Source of the DNA: a virus
DNA length: 35,559 nucleotides
Direction: 5' to 3' (one strand)
IMG/VR virus record: IMGVR_UViG_3300035438_001498
Coordinates: 1 to 35,559 of that record
Part shown: positions 7,678 through 14,567 of the stretch, one piece after another
Position numbering within the stretch: the first letter of the stretch is position 1
Layout of the letters: each line of letters opens with the position of its first letter
Position numbers and translations under genes: made by a program
Notes under the pieces: generated by a model
The model's input: only the letters and a program-made list of their open reading frames with translations
What the model was told of the DNA's origin: nothing
Databases searched by the model: none

Positions 7678-8319
7678 ATGTATCGTGCAGAAGATGTTTG
7701 GGCCGCTGCCTTCGCCGCTTATCGTGTTAACGGACAATATGTTCGTGCTGGCGATGTTGTAATGGGCACCAAAGAAGATAACACCATATACCAAATGCCT
7801 AGCAATCGTAGTCTTATGGCTAAGTTTTTGGAAGCATCAGATATTATTACTGACGAAGATCATATAGAAGGTCAGGCCTGCCGTGCTCACTTTAGGGCGT
7901 TGCCTTTCAGGATGCTTAGTCAGCCAAACGTGAGTCAATTTGAACAGTCTGTTTATTTGGCTAGCGAAATGGAAAGCTTTGAGTCGATGAAGAATTTTGG
8001 ATTGATCGCCTGTTTGCCGAACATTTGGCCCACGATCAAGGCTCGTATTGACGCAGACATGCGATTTGCCTTTTCATCTGGTTATGTTGGCAAGATTGGT
8101 GAAAAGGTAACGATCAGTGGCACCGTTCTTGAATGTGTTTTTTCTAAAGCGTGGGTCACCCATTATGTAAGATTCTTGACTGATGACGAGAAGCCTGTTA
8201 GATTCAGTCTGAAACTTGCACTTGAGATTGGATCAAGGATTACTATTGCAGGTCGAGTAAAGTCTCAGGCAGACAATTGCACTCGTCTTTCAAGAGTGAA
8301 GGTAATCGTGAATGATTGA
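7678..8319 (+). CDS. conserved phage protein with OB-fold-like C-terminus (213 aa)
   Basis: The N-terminal ~110 residues are helical (VWAAAFAAYRVNGQYV ... LMAKFLEAS ... ALPFRMLSQPNVSQFEQ). Residues ~135-210 alternate strands with glycine turns: YVGKIGEKVTISGTVLE, THYVRFLTDDEKPVRFSL, GSRITIAGRVKSQAD and TRLSRVKVIV. That pattern fits an OB-fold as found in single-strand DNA-binding or replication proteins of phages. This assignment is by eye and could be another small beta barrel. It precedes the WGR-like gene with an ATGATTGA overlap and lies between RNase H and ligase, so a DNA-metabolism role is plausible. Confidence 0.75.
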   Translation: MYRAEDVWAAAFAAYRVNGQYVRAGDVVMGTKEDNTIYQMPSNRSLMAKFLEASDIITDEDHIEGQACRAHFRALPFRMLSQPNVSQFEQSVYLASEMESFESMKNFGLIACLPNIWPTIKARIDADMRFAFSSGYVGKIGEKVTISGTVLECVFSKAWVTHYVRFLTDDEKPVRFSLKLALEIGSRITIAGRVKSQADNCTRLSRVKVIVND

Positions 8320-8622
8320 TTATCTCTACATAGGATGGTGCAACGAAGGTAAACACGATAAAGTCTGGATAGCTATCAATTTGTCTACCTCTGATTCAGA
8401 CGATTTATTTTTTAGGCATGGGAAAATTCTGACAATATGGGGTCGCAGGGGAGGAAAGCTCCGCAGCAAAGTGGTAGATGATACGCCAGATATTTGGAGC
8501 ACCATGAGAAAAAACGTAATAAAGGATATAATGATATGTCTATTGAAAAACTCAACTTGGTGTATCCTGAATTTGCGGCAGATTTGGAAAAAGTATACAT
8601 ATTTTCTAAGTTATCGGAATAA
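8312..8622 (+). CDS. WGR-like domain protein, full length only by -1 frameshift (~103 aa)
   Basis: Zero-frame codons 1-68 (8312-8515) encode YIGWCNEGKHDKVWIAI ... ILTIWGRRGGKLRSKV, the signature of small phage WGR-like proteins; WGR modules elsewhere bind nucleic acid. After A-AAA-AAC at 8509-8515 the zero frame turns into implausible Cys/Trp-rich sequence. The -1 frame instead gives RNKGYNDMSIEKLNLVYPEF followed by AADLEKVYIFSKLSE and a stop at 8620-8622, which reads as the natural C-terminus. That stop sits against the AAGGGAG ribosome site of the next gene. The break is therefore either a programmed -1 frameshift, a genuine mutation, or a sequencing or assembly indel in the A6 run. The start overlaps the upstream stop. 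Confidence 0.75.
8509..8515 (+). other. A-AAA-AAC slippery heptamer, possible -1 frameshift site
   Basis: The heptamer is in the correct X-XXY-YYZ phase: zero-frame codons AGA-AAA-AAC become AAA-AAA in the -1 frame. A GGAG at 8496-8499 lies nine bases upstream, the distance at which a Shine-Dalgarno-like sequence stimulates -1 shifting in E. coli dnaX. That GGAG also lies five bases before an in-frame ATG (8504), so it could instead serve an internal start. Confidence 0.5.
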
Positions 8623-8632
8623 GGGAGTAGTT

Positions 8633-8968
8633 ATGAACTGGGACGATGTAAAAAAGATCAAAAAGCTAGAAGCGGATCTTGCTGCGATTGGATTTAAACT
8701 TGCGCCAGGATTATTCAATTCGTCGTATACAGGACTTCGCGCTAACACGGTAGAAGATTTACCAGTATATGCGCGTGATGCTGAGATTCTGTTGTTTTCA
8801 ACTGTTGAAGAAATTTCTCTTTTTATTCGAGGAGTCAAATGGGCACGCGATTATGATAGAATGCTATGGGGCAATAACCACACCGATCAACGAAAAAAGA
8901 AGGAAGTAGCAGTCCATCAAAAAAAGTTAGTAAAACTTATCAAAGGTGAAAAGGAGACAGCCGAATGA
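8633..8968 (+). CDS. small helical phage protein (111 aa)
   Basis: The start is ATG 8633, which follows AAGGGAG with good spacing, rather than the far upstream ATG 8312 of the same open frame. The upstream part belongs to the WGR-like gene. The product begins MNWDDVKKIKKLEADLAAIG, continues with ALFNSS-like loop residues and LPVYARDAEILLFSTVEEISLFIRG, and ends in a basic helix (RKKKEVAVHQKKLVKLIKG). No known domain. The frame stays open across the junction without a stop, so a 218-aa zero-frame fusion is theoretically possible. Confidence 0.72.
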   Translation: MNWDDVKKIKKLEADLAAIGFKLAPGLFNSSYTGLRANTVEDLPVYARDAEILLFSTVEEISLFIRGVKWARDYDRMLWGNNHTDQRKKKEVAVHQKKLVKLIKGEKETAE

Positions 8969-8974
8969 GGACAC

Positions 8975-9003
8975 TTGACATTTGGGCTTACTTTTAGTAG
9001 TAT
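8975..9003 (+). promoter_or_regulatory. sigma70-like promoter for DNA ligase
   Basis: TTGACA at 8975-8980, a 17-bp spacer and TAGTAT at 8998-9003; a TATAGA three bases later is an alternative -10. It ends 31 bases before the ligase ATG. Confidence 0.6.
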
Positions 9004-9034
9004 AGATTGTAGTTATTTTTGACGGAGAAATTCT

Positions 9035-10372
9035 ATGTCTTTTTCTTGGATCGCTAAGTTGAACGAATCTGATAGCAGACTTCACAAGGAAGCAGTGATC
9101 AAGAGTGCGCTTACCGCTGCCAAACTCGACAGTACTAACGCAATCAATTTTCTAAAGCTTGCTCGCGATGCTTATAACCCGTATATCACTTATGGTATCA
9201 AGCAGATTCCTGTCACTGAAGGTTTGACTGATCAGGAAAATCCATGGTCTGATTTCATGGTTCTACTAGATCAGTTGAGTCAGCGTCAGTTGACTGGTAA
9301 TGCTGCTCGTCAAGCGATTGAACTGATGAGTCAGCGATTTGACAGTGAAGAATGGAATGGATTTTGCCGTGCGGTCATCTGCAAGGACCTGCGTGCTGGC
9401 GTGTCCGAGAAGACCATCAATAAAATCTGCAAGAAGACCGCATACGAAATTCCAGTTTTTGGCTGTCAGCTTGCCACCAACAATGAGGGAAGGCCTGAGA
9501 TGCGAGGGCTTAAGCGTCTTGAACCGAAGCTGGACGGCGTGCGTGTGCTGATGTATGTTACTGGAGTCAATAGCTCTGGCCAGTGCGAAGCAACCTGTTT
9601 CAGTAGGAACGGTAAAGTTTTCGAGAACTTTGGCCACATTGAAAATCAGATCAAGGCCAATATTCAACACTTAATGGGACATTATCCCAGGCTGTTTGCA
9701 AATGGTTTTGTACTTGATGGCGAGGTAATTGGCAACACTTTCCAAGAATTGATGCGTCAGGCTCGCCGCAAGGAAAATGTTCAGGCAACTGATAGTGTGT
9801 TTAATATTTTTGATGTGATTCCACTGAATGATTTTATTCGTGGTGGCTGGAACAAGTCCCTGCGTGAGCGAATCGGTATTTTGGAGTCACTGCGTCCTGT
9901 GTTTGATCGAATGCCAAATGTCGAATTGCTTCCGCATATTAATGTTGATCTTGATACTGGCAGTGGTAGAGATCAGTTTCATCGTTATTGTAAGGATGTT
10001 GTTGCTCAGGGATTTGAGGGCGCTATGATCAAGGATCTTGAAGCACCATATGAATGCAAGCGTAATACATTCTGGCTTAAGTACAAGCCGACCATCACTG
10101 TTGATCTCGCAGTAGTTGGAGTCGAAGAAGGTACTGGGCGTAATGAGGGCAGACTTGGTGCTCTGATCTGCTCAGGAATCGATGATGGCAAAGAGATCAC
10201 TGTCAATGTAGGCAGTGGCTTTAGTGATGAAGATCGCGATGATTATTGGCAGAACAGCCCTCAGGTTATCGGTCGCACTGCTGAGATTCTTGCTGATGCT
10301 GTTACACAGAATCAAGATGGTACATATTCGTTGCGCTTCCCGCGCTTCGTTCGTTTTAGGGATGATAAGTAG
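9035..10372 (+). CDS. ATP-dependent DNA ligase, T4 gp30 type (445 aa)
   Basis: Seals nicks left by Okazaki-fragment processing and repair, via adenylated lysine. Motifs occur in order: motif I EPKLDGVR with the adenylated Lys at 165, SRNGK (~190-194), FVLDGEV (225-231) as motif III, EGAMIKD (328-334) as motif IV, WLKYKP (347-352) as motif V, and the C-terminal RFPRFVRFRDDK (434-445) as motif VI. Residues 1-140 are the helical N-terminal domain of T4-like ligases (AVICKDLRAGVSEKTIN). The length is close to T4 ligase (487 aa). GGAG lies before ATG 9035, and there is a dedicated promoter. It functionally pairs with the RNase H at 4988. Confidence 0.95.
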   Translation: MSFSWIAKLNESDSRLHKEAVIKSALTAAKLDSTNAINFLKLARDAYNPYITYGIKQIPVTEGLTDQENPWSDFMVLLDQLSQRQLTGNAARQAIELMSQRFDSEEWNGFCRAVICKDLRAGVSEKTINKICKKTAYEIPVFGCQLATNNEGRPEMRGLKRLEPKLDGVRVLMYVTGVNSSGQCEATCFSRNGKVFENFGHIENQIKANIQHLMGHYPRLFANGFVLDGEVIGNTFQELMRQARRKENVQATDSVFNIFDVIPLNDFIRGGWNKSLRERIGILESLRPVFDRMPNVELLPHINVDLDTGSGRDQFHRYCKDVVAQGFEGAMIKDLEAPYECKRNTFWLKYKPTITVDLAVVGVEEGTGRNEGRLGALICSGIDDGKEITVNVGSGFSDEDRDDYWQNSPQVIGRTAEILADAVTQNQDGTYSLRFPRFVRFRDDK

Positions 10373-10388
10373 TATCAGGAGGCATCCT

Positions 10389-10796
10389 ATGTCTGACGAG
10401 CAAGAAAAAAATAACAAACCTGCGAAAAGTTTTTCAGAAGATCTAGCAGAATTCCGTAAAGTCTGGAATGAAGCTATGAATAAGACAGAACAAGAATCTG
10501 AAGTCAAGTGGAATGCACTAAGCAAAGAGGACCAGCTGGATTATTTCTGTGCGGTCACGCGCAGGATCTATCAAGCTGAGATCGTAGATAAGGGTAGCTA
10601 TCGTCATGCTCTATACAGTGTGTTTGGATTTGGTCCAGAAGCCTATGCCTCCGCCCAACTGGCAGGATATCTAGAGATTCACAACAGCATCTATCCTGGT
10701 AATTATGATGAAAAATTACTAGGTCAGTTTGCGGAGAAGCTGGGTATTGAAGACCGTGAAGAGAAAATTCAGGACTTTTTGATCGGTAAACGCTAA
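10389..10796 (+). CDS. conserved phage protein (135 aa)
   Basis: ATG 10389 is chosen because AGGAGG lies six bases upstream; the frame is open further upstream inside the ligase gene. An acidic/basic helical N-terminus is followed by a strongly conserved-looking core: LSKEDQLDYFCAVTRRIYQAEIVDKGSYRHALY as contiguous helices, then FGFGPEAYASAQLAGYLEIHN. I recall this core from many environmental phages, always without function. Its closeness to the ligase stop (17 bases) suggests co-transcription. Its TAA stop is the first part of the promoter cassette at 10795. Confidence 0.8.
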   Translation: MSDEQEKNNKPAKSFSEDLAEFRKVWNEAMNKTEQESEVKWNALSKEDQLDYFCAVTRRIYQAEIVDKGSYRHALYSVFGFGPEAYASAQLAGYLEIHNSIYPGNYDEKLLGQFAEKLGIEDREEKIQDFLIGKR

Positions 10797-10859
10797 GTCA
10801 TTGATTTTGTTAGAGTTATTTTGGTTGCATTTTGATCTCAAATACCCTATAATGACTGT
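10795..10859 (+). promoter_or_regulatory. promoter cassette copy 1 (AAGTCATTGA ... TTGCAT ... TATAAT)
   Basis: Contains AAGTCATTGATTTTG, TTAGAGTTATTTTGG, then -35 TTGCAT (10825-10830), 17 bp, and -10 TATAAT (10848-10853). The first bases overlap the stop of the preceding gene. Other copies are at 15731, 18085 and 20465, with a partial one at 26851. The -10 is only six bases from the ATG at 10860, unlike the other copies, which have a GGAGACAG leader. Confidence 0.8.
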
Positions 10860-11135
10860 ATGATGAACGAACGTAAACAACAGGTAGAGAAGGAAATATC
10901 CAGTATCCTTGCTCACTACTCTCAACGAGGGCGAAACCTGTTTGCCTACACAAGCTCTGGCGAATGCGTTGGCAGAGCGGGCAATAGCTGGGCGGCTGCC
11001 TTTTGGGCAGGCTACGACGGTCAGACTTGGGGCGCTCGCGTCCCGGCAAGAAACGCAATTTCGCGACCGTGGTACACCGCAGGCAAGCGTGCTGCCAAAA
11101 CTGAGCAAATGAAGAACGCAAATGAACAGTCTTGA
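10860..11135 (+). CDS. small phage protein, N-terminus MNER (91 aa)
   Basis: Starts at ATGATG directly after the cassette's -10, so the mRNA would be almost leaderless, or a start upstream of the predicted +1 is used. The N-terminus (MNERKQQVEKEISSI) carries the MNER tag shared by many genes of this block. The core has NSWAAAFWAGYDGQTWGARVPARNA and PWYTAGKRAAKTE, a compact motif I have seen in phage proteins of unknown function. The last 14 bases overlap the next gene. No membrane segment. Confidence 0.7.
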   Translation: MMNERKQQVEKEISSILAHYSQRGRNLFAYTSSGECVGRAGNSWAAAFWAGYDGQTWGARVPARNAISRPWYTAGKRAAKTEQMKNANEQS

Positions 11136-11451
11136 AAATCAAGAAATCTATTACCTGACAGAATACAACTGGGAACGTGGTGTTCTACTCCGTGAAGGAT
11201 CTAAAAATTACAAGATCAGGACTCTAGCAGCTGGTGGTCTAGTGTCTCGTGAGATTCGTGTTCTCAAAGAAAAGTGCGCATGGCCAGACGAGAAGATTTG
11301 TGTGGTCTGGGAGACTTGGCGAGGCACAAATGGTCAGGGTGGATATCGTGTTGAGCGAGTGTTACACTCCGACAATCGTTTACCTGCGAGTCAAGTAGCT
11401 AGGCAATCTCGCGGACCAGGGAGGGTCACCGAGAAAGAAAAGCATAGTTAG
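11122..11451 (+). CDS. small phage protein, N-terminus MNSLENQE (109 aa)
   Basis: ATG 11122 lies inside the end of the previous gene. The product is soluble: LTEYNWERGVLLREGSKNYK, then ICVVWETWRGTNGQGGYR and a basic tail with RQSRGPGR. Alternating strands suggest a small beta domain. The first eight residues and their DNA are shared with the gene at 11527, although the rest is unrelated. Function unknown. Confidence 0.68.
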   Translation: MNSLENQEIYYLTEYNWERGVLLREGSKNYKIRTLAAGGLVSREIRVLKEKCAWPDEKICVVWETWRGTNGQGGYRVERVLHSDNRLPASQVARQSRGPGRVTEKEKHS

Positions 11452-11465
11452 GAGACAGATTTTTA

Positions 11466-11493
11466 TTGACTTTATTCTGAATTCAGCTATAAT
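11466..11493 (+). promoter_or_regulatory. sigma70-like promoter
   Basis: TTGACT at 11466-11471, a 16-bp spacer, perfect TATAAT at 11488-11493. GGGAG lies further on, before ATG 11527. Confidence 0.75.
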
Positions 11494-11526
11494 ACTTACA
11501 TCATCCACGAGACGGGAGATACTGTA

Positions 11527-11799
11527 ATGAACAGTCTTGAAATTCAAGAATCAGTCTACCAGTTTCTCAAGGAACACGAGCACTATTACAATGCTCCCTA
11601 TGGTGTGTTGACCAGTGCTCACACTAACACCAACGGTCGCCCATACAAGTCAGTGACATTTGGTTGTGCAAGGTCGCTGGACGCTGAAGTGAGGATCTTC
11701 AATCGCAACTTCATCTTGCTGCGAACTAGCAGTAATGGTTCTGAAGTGTTCAAAAACATTGATGATCTTTTGAGTCGTTTGAACCCTAACAATAAGTAG
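11527..11799 (+). CDS. small phage protein, N-terminus MNSLEIQE (90 aa)
   Basis: Strong promoter and GGGAG upstream. After the shared MNSLExQE start it reads FLKEHEHYYNAPYGVLTSAHTN, KSVTFGCARSLDAEVRIFN and FILLRTSSNGSEVFKNIDDLLSRL. This is a short alpha/beta protein ending in a helix. I do not recognise a family. It is followed after ten bases by the next gene, which has its own GGAG, so the pair probably forms one transcript. Confidence 0.68.
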   Translation: MNSLEIQESVYQFLKEHEHYYNAPYGVLTSAHTNTNGRPYKSVTFGCARSLDAEVRIFNRNFILLRTSSNGSEVFKNIDDLLSRLNPNNK

Positions 11800-11809
11800 G
11801 AGCCACAAG

Positions 11810-12118
11810 ATGAACAAACTAATCCGTGATGGCAAGGTTGCTGTTCTCATCAGCCCGGGATTTGGTGCTGGTTGGTATTCTTGGCACTGCAAGGAAGAAC
11901 TGCTGTTTGATCCTGTGGTGGTCGAGATGTTGCTAGAGAGTCAGCACGATGAGATTGAATCCTATGTTGAAAAGACCTACGGAGACGATTTCTATCTTGG
12001 CGGCGTTGATGGTCTGACGGTAGTGTGGGTCTCCGAAGGTGCTGAATTCAGGATCAAGGAATATGATGGTGCTGAGTCGTTGGTTCTCAAAGAAGAAGAC
12101 TATTGGATCAAGGCATGA
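11810..12118 (+). CDS. conserved phage protein, MNKLIRDGKVAVLISPGFGAGW type (102 aa)
   Basis: The opening MNKLIRDGKVAVLISPGFG followed by AGWYSWH is a conserved pattern in many phage proteins of unknown function. The middle holds LFDPVVVEMLLESQHDEIESYV and the end has VVWVSEGAEFRIKEYDG. The Gly-rich loop (SPGFGAGW) resembles a binding loop, but it is not a P-loop because GKS/T is absent. GGAG precedes the ATG. The stop overlaps the next start in an ATGA arrangement. Confidence 0.78.
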   Translation: MNKLIRDGKVAVLISPGFGAGWYSWHCKEELLFDPVVVEMLLESQHDEIESYVEKTYGDDFYLGGVDGLTVVWVSEGAEFRIKEYDGAESLVLKEEDYWIKA

Positions 12119-12558
12119 ACGCTTGGAGTCATCTGCCTAACGCAGAGCACATTGATCGCATTATTGAGTTAATGAAAGCGCATCCAGAGGCTTGGGATGC
12201 GGCTTATACTGCGGCTAGGACTTCTAGGACTTTGACTGCGGCTAGGGATGCGGCTAGGGATGCGGCTAGGGATGCGGCTAGGGATGCGGCATGCGTGGCG
12301 GCATGGGCTGCGGCTTATAATGCGGCATGGGCTGCGGCTAGGGATGCGGCTAGGGATGCGGCATGCGTGGCGGCATGGGCTGCGGCTTATAGTGATTCAA
12401 TCCTAGCTCTCATCGCTTATGATGACGCCGCCAGGTATCTAGAGATGAGCAGCTATGAACTCAAGATTTGGGTAGTACTGAGTGAAGAACCCGCTGCTAT
12501 TCTTCTGTTGCCAACAGTGATTGCGTTTGAACAAATCCGAGAGATGAAAGCAGCATGA
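12115..12558 (+). CDS. Ala-rich tetrapeptide-repeat protein, copy A (147 aa)
   Basis: ATG 12115 (ATGA overlap) is preferred to a TTG at 12103. Three parts are visible. The N-terminus MNAWSHLPNAEHIDRII is followed by ~25-95, made of AARD, AAWA and AAYN-like four-residue repeats. The C-terminus contains SILALIAYDDAARYLEM and LSEEPAAILLLPTVIAFE. The repeat must form a long Ala-rich helix with Arg/Asp spaced every four residues. The neighbour at 12555 has the same ends and a different repeat length, so the two are recent tandem duplicates. Function unknown; a structural or protein-binding rod is inference. Confidence 0.82.
   Translation: MNAWSHLPNAEHIDRIIELMKAHPEAWDAAYTAARTSRTLTAARDAARDAARDAARDAACVAAWAAAYNAAWAAARDAARDAACVAAWAAAYSDSILALIAYDDAARYLEMSSYELKIWVVLSEEPAAILLLPTVIAFEQIREMKAA
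12191..12390 (+). repeat. 12-bp minisatellite (GCGGCTAGGGAT-type) in Ala-rich gene A
   Basis: Tandem 12-bp units with the core GCGGCT plus variable AGGGAT, TGGGCT, TATAAT or CATGCGTG-like halves. A larger duplicated block (AGGGATGCGGCATGCGTGGC and following) occurs twice. Units are in frame. Confidence 0.85.
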
Positions 12559-12995
12559 ACGCTTGGAGTCACCTACCCAATGCAGGGCACATTGACCGCA
12601 TTATTGCATCAGTGAAAGCACATCCAGAGGCTTGGGCTGCGGCTTGGGCTGCGGCTTGGGATGCGGCTAGGGCTGCGGCTAGGGCTGCGGCTTGGGATGC
12701 GGCTAGGAATGCGGCTAGGGCTGCGGCTAGGGATGCGGCTAGGGATGCGGCTTGGGATGCGGCTAGGGATGCGGCTAGGGATGCGGCTTGGGATGCGGCT
12801 AGGGATGCGACTTATAATGCGGCTAGGGATTCAATACTAGCTCTCATCGCCTATGATGACGCTGCCAAGTACCTAGAAATGTCCAGTGACCAAGTCAAAA
12901 TTTGGGCAGAATTGAGTGAAGAACCCGCTGCTGTTCTTCTGTTGCCAGCAGTGATTGCCTTTGAGAAGATCAAAGAGACAGAATTTGTCAGTTGA
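12555..12995 (+). CDS. Ala-rich tetrapeptide-repeat protein, copy B (146 aa)
   Basis: Paralogue of the preceding gene. It has the same start (MNAWSHLPNAGHIDRII), a longer and purer repeat of AAWA, AARA and AARD from ~26 to 93, and the same C-terminal domain (SILALIAYDDAAKYLEM ... LSEEPAAVLLLPAVIAFE). The conserved ends and fast-evolving middle indicate that the ends are functional parts and the middle a spacer or tunable rod. ATG 12555 overlaps the upstream TGA. It has no cleavable signal. The next gene is under a separate promoter. Confidence 0.82.
   Translation: MNAWSHLPNAGHIDRIIASVKAHPEAWAAAWAAAWDAARAAARAAAWDAARNAARAAARDAARDAAWDAARDAARDAAWDAARDATYNAARDSILALIAYDDAAKYLEMSSDQVKIWAELSEEPAAVLLLPAVIAFEKIKETEFVS
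12631..12830 (+). repeat. 12-bp minisatellite in Ala-rich gene B
   Basis: About sixteen consecutive 12-bp units of the type GCGGCTAGGGAT, GCGGCTTGGGAT and GCGGCTAGGGCT, almost uninterrupted, each encoding AARD, AAWD or AARA. Copy-number change would keep the frame. Confidence 0.9.
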
Positions 12996-13020
12996 CATTT
13001 TGATTTGATCTGTGTATAGT
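12992..13020 (+). promoter_or_regulatory. sigma70-like promoter
   Basis: TTGACA at 12992-12997, overlapping the stop of the previous gene, a 17-bp spacer and TATAGT at 13015-13020. AGGAG follows before ATG 13050. Confidence 0.75.
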
Positions 13021-13049
13021 TGATATTGATTTCTTAGGAGTCTATTAGA

Positions 13050-13727
13050 ATGCGTGTGAAAATTGGACCATACCGTAATTCCCCTTTCTCAACCTACGAG
13101 TGGGAGCGAAGCTATCTCTGCTGGCGACACGGCGTTGACGTATACCATGACGAGACCAAGTATAGCAGCCTAGACCGTGCTGTTGTGAAGGTTCTCAACG
13201 CGATGGAACCCCTTGTCACGCCCATCAATAACTGGTGGTGCGCATGCCCTCGCAAGGAAAAGATCCGCATCGACAAGTGGGATACATGGAACATGGATCA
13301 CACACTGGCGCTGATCATTTCCCCCATGCTCAAGCAGTTGCAGGCAACCAAGCACGGTGCTCCCCATGTTGATGATGCGGATGTGCCCGAGGAACTGCGC
13401 TCAACTGCTGCGCCACCAAAACTAAATGAGTGGGACACCGACGCCAACCATTTCAAACGTTGGGACTGGGTTCTTGACGAGATGATCTGGGCATTTGAGC
13501 AGCATGCCAGCGATGATGACAGTGAGCAGTTCCATCACAACTTTGAAAACTCAAAGGTTGAGTTCGTCAACGTTGCGGACAGCGATCATCAGGAACTCAA
13601 AATTGTTACCGTTGATCCCAGCAAGCCAGCGCACCACTATGATCTTGAAGGGCACAAGGCCCACGAAGAACGCAAGCGCCGAGCGTTCACACTGTTTGGC
13701 AAATACTATTCTGGACTCTGGGATTAG
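13050..13727 (+). CDS. conserved phage protein, NHFKRWDWVLDEMIWAFEQ family (225 aa)
   Basis: I recognise the pattern DTWNMDHTLALIISPMLKQL ... HVDDADVPEELRS ... ANHFKRWDWVLDEMIWAFEQ ... EERKRRAFTLFGKYYSGLWD from very many environmental phages, but no function is established. It is acidic and Trp/His-rich, with no membrane span. A WWCACP segment (residues ~62-67) could form a disulphide or metal site. AGGAG lies before the ATG and a strong promoter precedes, so expression is probably high. The next gene begins five bases after its stop. Confidence 0.85.
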   Translation: MRVKIGPYRNSPFSTYEWERSYLCWRHGVDVYHDETKYSSLDRAVVKVLNAMEPLVTPINNWWCACPRKEKIRIDKWDTWNMDHTLALIISPMLKQLQATKHGAPHVDDADVPEELRSTAAPPKLNEWDTDANHFKRWDWVLDEMIWAFEQHASDDDSEQFHHNFENSKVEFVNVADSDHQELKIVTVDPSKPAHHYDLEGHKAHEERKRRAFTLFGKYYSGLWD

Positions 13728-13731
13728 AACC

Positions 13732-14331
13732 GTGAAATTAAGAGAAATTATTACCAATCCACCTAGAGATGAATACCTGGATCAATATCAGCGTAAGTTC
13801 GATGATGCCGAATCATTAGTCACTATTCGCGGTCTTGTCTTGAAAAAGATCAGCACTGCATCAGAGATAGAATATGGTCTTTTTGATGATCTAAATCGCT
13901 TGGTTGGATACATGGCACTCGACTATCGAGGCGACAACATTTGGGAAGTTACTTTAGTCCAGCTGGCGCAAGCATATAAGGGACAGGGTTTTGGTTCATT
14001 TTTCTATGACTATGCAGTGATGAATGATAAATTAAAACTACTGTCCGACGCCACTAACACAGGAGGGCCACACGGATCACGCTCACTGTGGCAGAGACTG
14101 ATCAGCAATGCTAGATATCAAATAGTGGGTTACGATACTCAAACAAAAAGCGTCATATCCGATGCTAGTCCAGATATGATCTACGATAATCAACCTAATA
14201 CACGTTGGTTGGCGATCCCACCCTTTGAAACCATAAATGAATCATTGCAGCGAATCCAAAGCACAATGAAAAATCGCTATGTGGTTTGGTATGGCCCAGG
14301 TACTACCACCGAAGACTATTTCAATTTTTGA
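13732..14331 (+). CDS. putative GNAT-type N-acetyltransferase (199 aa), GTG start
   Basis: The open frame extends upstream inside the previous gene, but the only plausible start is GTG 13732, giving MKLREIITNPPRDEYL. Acetyl-CoA-binding motif A of the GNAT fold is visible as LVQLAQAYKGQGFGSFFYDYAV (Q80, G84-x-G86-x-G88), after a strand pair GLFDDLNRLVGYMALDYRG. Downstream, SDATNTGGPHGSRSLWQRL matches the usual placement of the last helix. The substrate is unknown; phage GNATs can modify host or phage proteins. No clear ribosome site, so coupling to the upstream gene is likely. Confidence 0.75.
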   Translation: MKLREIITNPPRDEYLDQYQRKFDDAESLVTIRGLVLKKISTASEIEYGLFDDLNRLVGYMALDYRGDNIWEVTLVQLAQAYKGQGFGSFFYDYAVMNDKLKLLSDATNTGGPHGSRSLWQRLISNARYQIVGYDTQTKSVISDASPDMIYDNQPNTRWLAIPPFETINESLQRIQSTMKNRYVVWYGPGTTTEDYFNF

Positions 14332-14348
14332 ATCAGAGGATTGATCTC

Positions 14349-14567
14349 ATGCGTTATTTCAGCTATAATGATTACAAGACCGATGCTTCTATTGATCCTT
14401 ATGTTGCTACAGTTAGCGAAGATGATATCCGCAGGGATTACTATCCTCACTGGCATGAAAGAATGTGTAAGAGATTTGGTAAAGAACATGTGGAAAAGAC
14501 CTACTGTTTTGAAGATTGTTTGTACGATTGGATTGTGACCACGTGGGCTTGGGAGAGCAAAGAATGA
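14349..14567 (+). CDS. small conserved phage protein, MRYFSYNDY type (72 aa)
   Basis: ATG 14349 follows AGAGGA; the longer frame to 14286 lies inside the previous gene and is rejected. The sequence MRYFSYNDYKTDASID ... VSEDDIRRDYYPHWHERMCKRFG ... FEDCLYDWIVTTWAWE is a familiar conserved small phage protein of unknown function. It is acidic, with conserved Tyr/Trp. The stop overlaps the next ATG (ATGA). Confidence 0.8.
   Translation: MRYFSYNDYKTDASIDPYVATVSEDDIRRDYYPHWHERMCKRFGKEHVEKTYCFEDCLYDWIVTTWAWESKE

Noticed and set aside
8312-8968. A single 218-aa zero-frame gene
   Set aside because: The central part is Cys/Trp-rich nonsense, the natural continuation lies in the -1 frame, and the second half has its own AAGGGAG ribosome site. 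Treated as two genes with a frameshift.
12191-12830. CRISPR-like array
   Set aside because: Units are 12 bp and contiguous without spacers, in frame within genes: a coding minisatellite.
13495-13731. Long N-terminal extension of the GNAT-like gene
   Set aside because: Overlaps the previous gene in another frame and is Ser/Thr/Arg low-complexity; GTG 13732 is the plausible start.
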